NCBI GenBank assembly: GCA_947632055.1
Contig: CANRNS010000009.1
Coordinates: forward strand, 1-36,017
Length of the DNA: 36,017 nucleotides
Direction of reading: 5' to 3'
DNA from: an uncultured Akkermansia sp.
GTDB lineage: Bacteria; Verrucomicrobiota; Verrucomicrobiia; Verrucomicrobiales; Akkermansiaceae
Below, one piece after another: positions 1 to 12,100 of the stretch. The notes beneath the pieces are model-generated. The model saw nothing but the letters and a program-made list of their open reading frames with translations. It was not told the origin of the DNA and ran no database searches. Position numbers and translations under genes: made by a program. Each line of letters begins with the position of its first letter. Position 1 is the first letter of the stretch.

Positions 1-4
1 ATTA

Positions 5-65
5 TGATACAAATTTCGAGCAGAAGTGTAACCCATGTTGTGATACAAATGTGTTACCCATGTTG
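5..65. repeat. Two-part direct repeat, possible mobile-element end or fossil
   Basis: A 10-base motif (TGATACAAAT) occurs at 5-14 and 41-50. A 14-base motif (TGTWACCCATGTTG) occurs at 27-40 and 52-65 with one mismatch. The two motifs alternate, so the segment is an imperfect tandem duplication. Repeated short motifs starting with TGT are typical of the ends of some insertion sequences (for example IS21- and IS481-type elements), but no transposase lies in the window, so this assignment is inference. The repeat abuts the broken start of the autotransporter gene. Confidence 0.5.
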
Positions 66-66
66 A

Positions 67-162
67 GGAACTACCGTTGCTCTGCCCACCACCCTCTCTT
101 CCGCCTCCCTCGGCTTCGGCGCCCTCGCTGCCCTCGCCCTGGTCCAGCAGGTGACCATGGCG
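67..162 (+). other. Signal-peptide coding segment upstream of the first usable start
   Basis: In the same frame as the giant autotransporter, codons 67-162 encode a typical signal-peptide body: a hydrophobic core at 109-144 (LGFGALAALALV), then QQ and a plausible signal-peptidase site after TMA, just before EFQPTEWEG. An in-frame TGA sits at 64-66 and there is no ATG, GTG or TTG between it and the GTG at 151. An ATG at 49 is in frame but is cut off by that TGA after five codons. An ATG at 60 is in another frame; one base skipped near 75 would join it to this segment as MLRNY-VALPTTL, with the basic n-region a signal peptide needs. The intact gene therefore probably began upstream of 67. Confidence 0.7.
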
Positions 163-3100
163 GAGTTCCAACCAACGGAGTGGGAGGGCAGTGGGGATAA
201 GTATTTCAACGACACAACTCCGGGAGGCCAGGACAGAGACAATTGGGACCTCGATACAGATGTACACTTGACAGGAAAGGAATACGTCGAGTGGAGTGAT
301 ACTAGGGGATTCGAGATCGTTGTGTACGGGAAAGGCTCGGTGAAGACCCTGAAGCTCACGAAAACGAAACTGGGAGGACCGGCTGCTTTGCACCAGAGTG
401 GAGATAATTACCTTCAAGTTGACAATCTCTGGATTACGCGAGCAGCCAATGCTGATAACGGTACTGCTAACTACTGGACTACTGTACCTCGATCGGGATC
501 TTCTCACTCGGACCGCAATGGGCAGCATTTCTTCGATCATGTTAAGAATTTCTGGATCAACGACACGTGCTTTGCGCTCCTGGACAATCCTTTTGATATC
601 ACCAACATCAACACTAATCTTCACCTTGGGGCTTCGCAGTACGATGATGGCATCTCGACCTCAGAGTATACTCATGTTGTTCTCTGGCTGAAGAAGAAAT
701 TTGAGACTTCGGGATACCTGGATGTCGTCGAGGACACTCGAATTGTGCTGCAGAGCGGCACGACGGAGTCGGTGTTGTCGGTGTTGTCGGTGTTGTCGGT
801 GTCGAACATGCAGGGATCCGGGAACCTCATCATTGGCACGGTAAGGAGCGATCAGGGGACGCTGAAAATCACGGGCAACGTGGATGCAGAAAGTGGGAGT
901 CCTTACACCGGGGTGCTCTCCTTCGATAACGTAGGCCTCACCAGTGGGGTAAATCTCCTAAACATCGAGTTGTCGGACGACGTCACCTTTGACGTGAAGG
1001 GTCTGAAGACGGAAAATGAGCATGCCGGGGCCAGTTTCACTGTGAGTGGAGAGGAGGGGGCAACTGCCACGGTGAAGATTACCAACACAGACGACGATGG
1101 GGGAAGTACCGCTGCGAACATGCAATTCGGCGAAGGGGTGACTCTGGAACTTGCCGAAGGCGCTGTTCAGACCTTTACCGGGACGAGCTCGGTGAGCAAG
1201 CTGGCGGGTCAAGGTACGTTGAAGATCGGGGGAGGAACGACGACATTGGGAACTTTGGAGGACTTCAGGGGGACGGTGGATGTGGCGGCCGGGGCAATGG
1301 TCCTCTTTAACCCCGGGGATGGTGAAACGCTGAACCTTACCCTGAGTGAAACGTTAGGTTGGACTTTCACGCTTGCAGCAGCGACGGAATCTGCTGTGGG
1401 AGCCGGATTGGGCGTCGAACACGGCACTGTACAATATGGCGAGGTGATTGATGCACATTGGCAACATCTCAGCTTCAAAGCAACTGCAGCCAGCGCTGTT
1501 CTGGAGATCAGCGGCGCCTTGAACAATGTGGACTATATTGCTCTCAATGATGGGAGCGGAACCGTCAAGATCACCCAGGGTCTCACTGGGAGCAGCGGTC
1601 ATGACCACCTCATTGTTACCTCCGGCAACCTTGAAGTGGGCGGTAACATATCCGGCTACAACACCATTGAGGTGCAGAATCGTAATCAGGTAGGCAGCAT
1701 GACTGTCACCGGCGCCGTAACCATGAACGACGGAGGAAAATTTAACCTTAACTATTCGTGGGCAGCGCTGAATCTGCAAGGTGGATTGAGCGGCGAAGGC
1801 GCCCTCGTTCTTACGGGAGGCGGTACTTTGACAATCGGAGGTGAAATCCTCCATACCGGGTCGATCAAAGTTCAGAAAACTGACGGACACAAATGGGCGC
1901 GTTTGGTGCTGGATGCAGACGCTTCCTCGTTGGTGGGTGGCGTCATCTTGTCCGGAACACTCTGGCAAAACGAGGTAGGCACTGCAGCAGAGCAACCCTA
2001 CCAGCTTGTCCTTGCCGGTAGTACGGGGGGTGACAGTGTCAAGGGTCTCAAAAAGATTACGGTCAATACCAACGGAGACACTACGCAGACCGGAAGCAAT
2101 GTGAAAGTCACCGGCAAGTGGCAGGTAGGAGATTTGGATATAGAAAGCGGGAAAACTCTTACCTTTGACGGCACCGGCAGCGTCACCTTTGGCAACGACA
2201 GTGTCGACGACAGTACAGGAGCCCATGTGGGTGACGGCAGCATCTTATCACTTAATAGCGGGACGTACAGCGGCAAACTGCAGGTCGCCATTAACCTAGG
2301 AGAGGGGGACGCTGAAGCAACCGGCGGCAAGATCGTCCTCGGGGAAGGCGTCGAGCTGCAGGATTCTCTTGAAATCAGTCTCGCAGGCGATTGGTTAGGA
2401 AACCTCAGCATTTTGTCGGAATATCAGCTCTTCGATGGTATGACAGCCGAGCTGCTTGGAAAAGTCACGCTGGATAGCTCGATAAACGAAAGCCTGAGCG
2501 CAAGAAAACTTCAACTCAAACTTAACGAGCAAGGACAGCTCACCGTTCTGCGTACGGCCGACGCGGTCCTCACGTGGAGCAGCTCTGACGGCACCTGGGA
2601 AAACAAAGGTCAAACCAAGTGGAAACTTAACTCAGACGTGTTGGAGGAGGACAATTTCGTCAATGGGGACAATGTGACCTTTGATAGCAGCGAGAGCGGT
2701 GTTTCCAGTACTGTGCAGCTGGCAGGAGATGTTGTAGCCGGTACGATCACCATCAAGGGAACGTTCAGTGGAGCGGGCAGCGCGACGAGCGGCTGGACAT
2801 TCGGAACGAGTGATAGCGCAGCGAAGACTCTGACTATCAACGGCGGGATAGCTCTGGATGGTAATACCCAGGCTCTTTTTGATGAGCACGTCTCTGTCAG
2901 ACTCGACAACACTCAAACAGAAGGTTTCAGCATCACCGGAGCCGGGGACATCACTTTTGCGGGGGATATGACCGGCACGGCGACGGGCGGGGGTAAACTC
3001 GTTATCGGCGACGACTCCGACGCGACGGTGGTGCGGTTGACAAAGGGGGGCGCCAATCACCAGCTTGGAGAGGTAGAAGTGAAGCAAGGGAGCCGACTTG

Positions 3101-6100
3101 TCATTAGCGGGTTCACGACGGGGAGTAATTTTGGCAGTTGGGCAGACGGCAGCGGCACGGTCTATGGCGACGGTGCAGTAGTGCTCGCAGGAACTGTAAC
3201 TACCTCACATTACGGCGGCGATGCAAGCATCCTGAAGCGGCTGTTGAGTGGAAATTACACTTACGACTCGGCGTCTGATACGCTGACAATCAGTCATACT
3301 CTGAAGGACCTTTACATCGGCGACCCCGATGTGGACACCTCTGCCAGTGGCATGACCATGAGTTTCGGCAACGGTGATAATACCGGTACGATGCATAACT
3401 CACTTCTCACTGTTGAGAGACTGCATGTATCGGAGGGCGCCGGTTTGATTGTTGGCAACTATAACTTTTTCCGCTTCCTCCCCGCCACAATGAGCGGAGG
3501 ACCCTCCTCGAACACCATTCTGCTTGCAGGTGCAGGAAACGGGAGTGGTGCTAGCCATGACGCGGCTCTTGTGCTGACAGAAAGCATCACCATCGACTGG
3601 GACATTGAGATGGAGAAGAACGCGACCATTGGCGTGAACAGCGTCAGAACAGTGACGGTTGGGGGCCTCTTCACGGTTGGCAGCGACAAAACCTTCACCA
3701 AAAACGGGGACGGCGGATTGAATTTGACGAAGTTCCATGGAGCGAGCGACTCGGCGAATGTCGGGAACATCGTTGTGGCGAAAGGCAAGCTGAACATCAC
3801 GGGCTTGAGTGAGGCGGGGGACACATACCTCGCGGAGAGCGTCACTGTGACAGCCAACGGGGTAGTGAGTGATAATGAGCCTAATTCTGTAGCAGAATTT
3901 GCAGCAGGAACAGATTTCACCGTCGGGACCGTTGCTTTCACAGGAGATGCCAGTGGTGCCGGACCGCAGTGCACCACCAATGCGGCGGTACGCGTGGCGA
4001 ATGGGGCGACGCTCACCATCGAGGAACTCGACCTCACGGAAAGCAACGGCACGATTACCGGCAGCGACAGCGAGGCAGGGACTGCGGGGACTATCGTCAT
4101 TGAGAGCTTCAAGGAGAACTCGGGGCACAGCCTGCGAGTGGGCTGGGCCGGAGAGCACGTCAACGTCACCCTCGGCAAGAGCGGAGGAGACGAAGAAGGG
4201 TTTGATTTCGATGGCGGACTCTACCTTGCCAATGGCAACACCGTCACCCTGGCGAGCGACGGCAGCATCGGCTGGCTCGGCGGCAACACCAACGCCGCAA
4301 GTCTCACCACGGGATGGAATGCCATCGGCGGGACCATCACGACTGATGTTGAGGAAGGTGTTACCCTCACTCTGAATGGGGACGGGAAGACATCGGGCAA
4401 CTACACCATTAACGAGAACGTCAAGCTCTTCATTGACAACAGCAGCAACCAGCAGACGTTCATCTCCAGCACGATCCACGGCGATATCGAAATCAATACC
4501 AATAAAACTCTCGCCTTTGAGGAAGCGAAAAATGGCGATGCCAACACCATTGAAAGCGAGAGCGAACTCAGCGGCAACGGCACACTCAAGGTTCAGAGCA
4601 ACGGTGGCAGTTGGGCAGCTCTCATTTGGAAAGGCACAGTCAATGACTTCACCGGCAAGCTCGAATTCGGCACCACTGGTGGTGGGGCTGCCATCCTCGA
4701 ATTGCAGGCGGATCTAGAAGTGGGCAACCTTGAAACCCAGGTCAACGGAGTCATCAACGGATCGGATCACACCCTCAAGCTCAACTACACGGACGAGGAA
4801 CACGTGGGAAGCGCCGCACAAAGCCAAACCCTGACCCTTGGCGAGGGAGTCACCCTGGAGAAAACTGGGGCGGGCACATTCACCCTGAGTAATGTCACCG
4901 GAGAAGGCGGCGTCAAAGTATCGGACGGCACCCTCCTCGTCAACGGCGCAGGCTGGGAGGTGGATGAAGTGGAAGTCGCGAGCGGCGGCATCCTAGGCGC
5001 GGCAGACGGTAGCGACAGCGACGTGAAAGGTACCGTCAAACTGACCGGTGGCACTCTCACCCGTCGATCAGAGGCAACCAACAACACATTTGTCAGCGTC
5101 AACGTAGCGAGTGGTGGCAGCAAAATTACCACCGGCGACGGGAACGGCGTCCTCACTATCCAGGAATTGACGGGGGACCAAGCGCTCACCATCGAGAACG
5201 CGAATGGCACCAATAAGCGCGTTGTGGTCAAAACGCTGAAAGACTACACAGGCGCCATCACGGGCACGCTCAACATTAACGGTTCCATTGACATGGGCGA
5301 TGGCAAGACGGGCGGCACGGTGGAGAAGCTGGTGGTCGGCGACGGACACCGGCTCAGCATGACCGGCGCGGGCAACTTCACCGCCACGAGCTTGGTACTG
5401 AACGGCACCCTCAACATGGTTCGTGGAGGCGCAGGCAACCTGACCGTCACTACCCTTTCCGGACTGGGCAAAGGCGCCACCTTGAGCTATGCGGGCACAC
5501 CGACGGCGGACAACCTGATTGCCCTGAAGATCGACGACATACAAACTGCTCTGAATGCGTTGGGTGACGGAGCGACACTGACACTGGACGTAAGCGGGCT
5601 GGAGCTGAAGCTCCGCAACAACTTCTTCTGCTTGGGCATCACGGGCGACGGGCAAGGCGACGCGAATGTTCTGTACCATGACCTCTTCACCGCAGTGGAT
5701 GACTTAGCCTCGGATCAGGGTGGCGACTTCGAGTTGCGCTGGGGTTCGAGCGACGGAGAGAATGAGACGATGCTCTACTTGCGCATGGACTTCATTGAAA
5801 AGGGCGAGACCGAATATGACGTCAACTGGGGAATCGTCCGAGACAAAGAAAACCATCGCGGTCCGGGCAAGAATAAGATGGACACGTACGTGAAAGCCTA
5901 CGTTGGCGCTGACGGTGAGGAAGGCGTGCTGGATCAACTGCTGGCAGCAGAAGATGACAAACAGTTCTTCACGGACGCGGTCCTGAGCCTCGCCGGGACA
6001 GGCTCCACAGGAGACGTAAATAAAGAAGAAAACCCTTTCACTGAATGGAACGGGGAAATTACCGCCATACGTCTCACCAAGGGTGATGAGAATAGGACAA

Positions 6101-9100
6101 ACACCCTGCTGAGCGTCGTGGGCGGCTCCGTCTTCCGTGACGGGGATACGCCGACGAAGGAATCGCGCAACAGCTTCATCGTCCTGAAAGTGGATGATGA
6201 CAATGCGGAGCATGCATCCTACCACCTGCTGGCGGGAGGCAGCGCCTGCGTTTCCGAGAACAGCGGCGGATCGGAGGCATTCGTCGGGTTCGTCGGCAAC
6301 ACGCACTTGCAGGTGCAAGGCGGCACGGTGGACTACCTCGTCGGCGGCAACCACGTCACCAACACCTTCTTCGGTTTCCAGGGGGACACTTTCATCTCCG
6401 TATTTGACGACAACGGCAGCGACAACGGTGTCAAGAGCAACGTGCGCGGCGGCATTGCAGGCGGCAGTGTCATCACCTACTCGGATGAGTATGGAGACAG
6501 TCATTACGACTTCGAGGGCAACACGCACATCTTCATTTACACCCTGCTGAGTACGCCGAGCACGAGGGGAGAAGAGGAGGGGAACGTGCTGAACCCGCCG
6601 AAGATCTCCGACGGGACGACGGAGGGTGGAGCGACCGGCTTTGCAGCCGTGGTTGGCGGCAACGTATGGATTGATGTGCCCGATGGCAAAGGGGCCGACA
6701 ATATTTCTCCCACTTTCAGAGGATCCACGAGCATCTTCGTGAACTTGCTGGATGGCGAAGCGATCGAAGACGACACGACGCTGGACGCCAACAATGGCGA
6801 CGGGCTTAATGGAAAGGGAACCTTTGACAAAGCCATCGTCGGCGGCAACTACACCGTGCCGAAAGAGCCAGGAGAGAACGCGGAAAGTCTCACCTCGAAC
6901 TTCATCGGGACAACCGAGGAGGGAGAATACGCCACCCACATCACCATCTACGCTAAAGACGATCACACTTTCACCGGCGGCATCAACGGTGCGAGCAGGC
7001 GCGACTCCCTTGGCGCGGGCACGACCAACTTCACGGGCAACACCTTGGTGGAACTGCACGGCGGCGCCTACACCAACGTCGTGGCGGGCGGCATGTGGTT
7101 CGAGGCTCCGACGAACACCGAAACTTCGTTCCATATTGGCGTCTTCACGGGCAACTCGAACGTTGAAATACATGACGGAACATTCTTCCGCGTCGTAGGC
7201 GGCAACGTATCGCTGGAGTCTGCTCAAGGCAGCCAAGACAGCTTTAAAGGCAAGAGCAGCGTCACCATCTACGGCGGCTTCTTCGGACCGACCGTAGATA
7301 GGGATGTGACGGAGCAGACGGAGGTTCCCTTTGTGGCGGGTGGCAGCTTCTACCGCAGCCCTGATGGCACGCCTGATCACATGCAAAGAGCGGGGGTAGC
7401 AGACAAGGTTCTCACCGAACTCAAGATCTATGGAGGCTCATTCACGGATGTGCACCTCGTTGGCGGCGACTACGTCAACTCCTACAAAAAGGACTCGTCC
7501 GCAGACACGCGAGGCTCGACGATTCAAGGCGACACGCGTGTCGTCATCGGGTGGTCGGAGGAAGAGGGAGATGAGCAGCCGGACAAGCAGCCGGACATCA
7601 CCGGCGTGGTGGTGGGCGGCAGCTACCTGACCGATGAAGGGAAAGGCGGCAAATCCACGATCACGGGCAGCACGAACGTCGTTATCAACGGTGGAGTCAT
7701 CCGCGCAGAAGTGTACGGGGACGACGACACCTACCATGCGCACGGACGCGTGGCCGTGGTGGCTGGCAGCATGCTCATTGACAGCTTGGATGGGGAAGGA
7801 GAAAGCGGTGGTCACACCATCGAGATTCAGACAGACACGAACCTCACCATCAACGGCGGGACCATTGATGGCTTCGTCGTGGGCGGCAGTTACGCCTCCG
7901 ACTCGAAGGGGACCAACACCATTAACCTTGGAGGGACCGTCACCATCAACCTGAAGGGAGGAACCATCGACGGCAACATCATTGGCGGTCATTACTCCGA
8001 GAATACGACGAACCCGGACAACCTCACCCTGGGCGACGTGAAAATCAACGTGGACGGGAGCACAGTGCACGGACTCATCTTCGGTGGCTCCTTCCGTCGA
8101 GTTAACCCTGACCCCGGGGAAGCGCTCGAAGTGCACCCGCAGCAGGGGGACATCACCATCAACCTCACGAGCGGATCCGTGGCAGGCGGTGTGTATGCGG
8201 CGGGCAACCATCTCAACACCGGAGACTACGCGGAACTGCACGTGCACACGAAGAGCACCGCCGTGCACGTCACCGGCGACATGGTCTTCACCCAATACAC
8301 CGGGACGACGGTGAGCGGTAAGCCGACCAACTACACACAGTTCGTCCTTTCCGGCGGCTACCAGAAGAACATCCTTGCCGGGCACGACATCGAAGACTTC
8401 TCGACCGTGGGCTACAACGAGGAGACAGGCACGTGGGCGGAAGGGGCGGCTCTGCTGCACTTCAGCAACGAAGGGGATGACGATTCCTTTGGCAACCTAG
8501 CCCAGTTCAGCACGAACCTGATCCTGCAGGACTTCGATGCGGTGGAGGTGGACGAAGGGCTGCGCGTGGATTTGAGCGGATCCGTCATGCGCGTCATGCA
8601 CAAAGTGGCGGGCGTGGAGGAGGAAGATGCGCCGAACTACGACGTCTTCATCAAACAGGGTAAGGGCGACCTCATCCTCAAGGGGCTGAGCAGCTGGAAC
8701 GCGCAGAAATTCAACAAGACCACGGGACGCGTGGGCACGGAAGAGGAATATAAAGGGCGCATCGTCATCGAGAACGGACACCTAGTCCTGAACGGCACGG
8801 GTAGCCAGAGCCTGCTGGGCGGACTGCGCTTCAACATGGGCAAAGACCATCTCGTTGCTACTGGACTCGAAGGGGACGCTTACTTGCAGGCTCAGGGAGG
8901 GCTTAAGTTCAGCCTGGCGGGAGCCTCGACAAAAAACAAAGTGACCTTGAAGCTGGACGGCATCGGTGAACAAAATTCCCTTTCCGAAGGGATTTACCGT
9001 CTCGCCTCCGGCGTGGATTGGAGTTCACTCTTCGGCAAAAGCATGCCGGATGACACAGACTTCTCGGACGCCGTTCTCGAGTACTTCAACGTAGTGGATC

Positions 9101-12100
9101 AGAAGGATGGAACTCTTGCCCATTTCTTTGCTGATGGGGAGGCGACCGGCCTCGGCAGCGACATCAAAAAAATGTTCAAGTTCGAGCGCGGTTCGGACGG
9201 CGAGTCTCTCGTCCTGCGCGTCTATCTGTGGAGCGAAGAGGATTGGGTGTGGTCAGGCGAGAACAAGGATCACATCTGGGACGGTTCCACCCACAACTTC
9301 TACCGCACTGGCGACGAAACAATTGAGACGAATGCCACGGCCTTCTTCTTCGAGGGGGCCTACACCGAGGGCGATGTGCGCGTCAGAGGCGACATTACGG
9401 TTGCCAACATCAATGTGCAGAGCGGAAGATTCAACTTCGTGGCGGACAATGACGCATCCAAGTTGACCGTAGAAACAAGCCTCATCATCGGTCCGGGTGG
9501 AGATGCGCTCGGAGAAGGCGTGACGGTAGCGGATCGCGACAAGATCACCGCGTCAGCGGGAATAGGCTTGGACGGTGAAAATATCCCCAGCATCGAGCTG
9601 AATATCGGCGGTCAACTCGTCCTGAATCACGAGAAGGCCCTGGGAGATGACACCGAAATCATCATGAACGGCGGCACTTTGGCATACGGGGAGCTGACGG
9701 AGACTCAGCTTGTTCTCGCCAACGGTGCGCTGTCGCACATCAAAAAACCGGATTACGCCAGCACCGACGGCAAAAACGCTGTGCTGAGAATCCAGGTAGG
9801 CAAGAGCGCCTCGGATCTGGCCTCTGACCCCTCCTCCGTCGCCCGTGAGGACGAATACATGGTGCACGAAGAGCTCCGCGCCTCCGACAGCGGCACCATG
9901 ACGGACAACCCCGGCATTGAGCTGGGCATCCGCCGAGGCGTCATCAAGTCTGGACGTGGCGTTTATGAGTTCGAGTACACCGGCAAGATCGAGGACGAGA
10001 ACGGCGGCGGAAAAGGCTCCAATAGCGGGAAGTTTGACGGTACGCTGCGTTCCCGTGAGGGCCGCTTGGAGATGGTGTTCTCGAGTGAGAATGACAGCAC
10101 GGTAGAGATCAAGGCGAACGATGAAGAATCGTTCTCGGGTAACAGAGATCGCCTCTTGCTGCTGAGCGCGGAGGACGAGAAAGCCGAATTGCAGCTCATC
10201 GCCCGGAACGGAGCCAAGGTACAGGTCTTGCGCGGCATGACTGGCAATGGAACCATCATCATCGGTGAGGACCCGGAGGAAGGTCCCGACGTGACCGGCA
10301 GGTACACCCTTGCTACGACGGGAGACGAACTCAAGGCTCAGAATGAGGGCTTCACCGGCACGCTCGACTTGAAAGGCGACGGCACGAACAGCGATGTGCT
10401 CGTGAAGGGCAGCACTGCGACCTTGGGCAACGAGAACTCCACCCTCAAGCTTGACGGCCGCGCTATCGTGCTCGATTCGGACGTGACGGCTGCGACCATC
10501 ACGGTGAAAGAAGTCCAGGTGGCGGAAGGCACCACAAACTACCTCGGCGGCTATGATACGGCTGGGAAGGGTGACGCCGACAAGGCGATCACCTTGAAAG
10601 CGCCCGTCACCGGCGATGGCACTCTCGCCAGCGCGAAAGGCGGCTTCAACCACACCATCGATGGCGACATGAGCAACTTCAACGGCACGCTCATCGCCGG
10701 AGACAGTGAGGTCGGGACTGATGGCGAGGATTCGACTTGGACGCTGAGGAATTCGGGCGCATCCCTCACGCAGGAGAACTTGGAGCTGGAATTCGGCATC
10801 GCCGGCACGGGCTCCGTGAAGGTGGACTACGGTCTGGAAAACGACAAGCTCGGTAAAGTCTATCTCAAAGGCGTGATCGGCGGTGACGGAGGCAACAACT
10901 CCGTTGTTCTGGAAAACGCCATGGATGGAGCGGTCCTCGTGATTGCTGGGGACAAGAACACCTCGACAGGCAATCTGGTCTTCAACGGCAACGAAATCTG
11001 GCTGGGCGACAACGGCATAGAAGCCAACTGGACCGGTAACTCCTTGTCGGGTGAAAACGGCTCTTTCGTCCTGAGGAACGGCACGCTCAAAAACGCGCTG
11101 ACGAACAAGGGCGGCGTTGCTCTGAAAGTGGACACCGCTAAGTCTGAACAGGGGCTGGTCACCGTGAATGTCGGCGACACGACAGGAAGCCAGTTTGACG
11201 AAATTACCATCAACGAGGGCGGGCGCCTGCGAGGCGTGAATGGCGACATCACCGTCGGCAGCGGCGAGGGCGAGACGAAAGTGAAGCTCGTCTTCTCGAA
11301 GGACAGTCTCGGTAACGTTCAGGGCGCCGGAAAAGCGAGCGACTACCTTATTGGATCCACCGGCGGCTTGGTGATCACGGAGGTGAGTCCCACAGCTATA
11401 GAGCTTAAAGAAGGTCAGTATTATGATGACTCAGACCCGTCTTTCGTGATCGACTTCAGCAACGAGGCTCTTCTCAAAATCATCATGGATCATCGCGATG
11501 CGGACATCGCAACTTACCTGCGCGCTTTGTCCGGAGGAACGATCACCTTTGAAGGCGATGCGAAGGACGCTCTTGACCAGCTCATGCGCACCGGAAAGTA
11601 CTCCAAACTCTTGGGCGACGTTGGATTCACCTTGGATGCGGTTGGAGGCGACTTCATTCTGCGCGGATCCTCGGCGGACATCTACCTCGTGCTCAGTGAG
11701 AAGAATGATCCGGACTTCAAGCAGTCTGACCCGCGTGACGTTGACACGGCGGAGGAAGCGGGCAGACTCGCCGAGAAGAAAGCCACGCTGCTGGATGAGG
11801 GCACAACGCTCACTCTGGATTTGGGTGAGGGCAAAGCCGGCACGGACATGACGGTGAACAACCTGGTCGGCCTGAGCGGATCCACCGTGAACGCTACCGG
11901 CGACGGTACCGTGACGCTCAAAAACTCGCTGGCTGACCCCGATCCCATGGAGGATGACAAGTGGTTGGAGGACGTTGTTGGGAAGGTTGAGCCGCAAGGA
12001 CGGGACACCGAGTTCGACGGCAAACTCAAAGGCGAATCGGGCGTGACCTACAAGAAGACCGGAGAGGGCACTCTGACGGTAGGCGACGGTACGGAAAAGG

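Noticed and set aside
5704..7386. 560-residue open frame on the minus strand inside the adhesin gene
   Set aside because: It lies fully antisense to the repetitive passenger, its composition mirrors GC-rich third positions of the plus-strand gene, and it has no recognisable domain or start context.
6187..8240. CRISPR or tandem DNA repeat array
   Set aside because: The regularity is at the protein level (GG motifs) and degenerate in DNA; there are no identical repeats with equal spacers.
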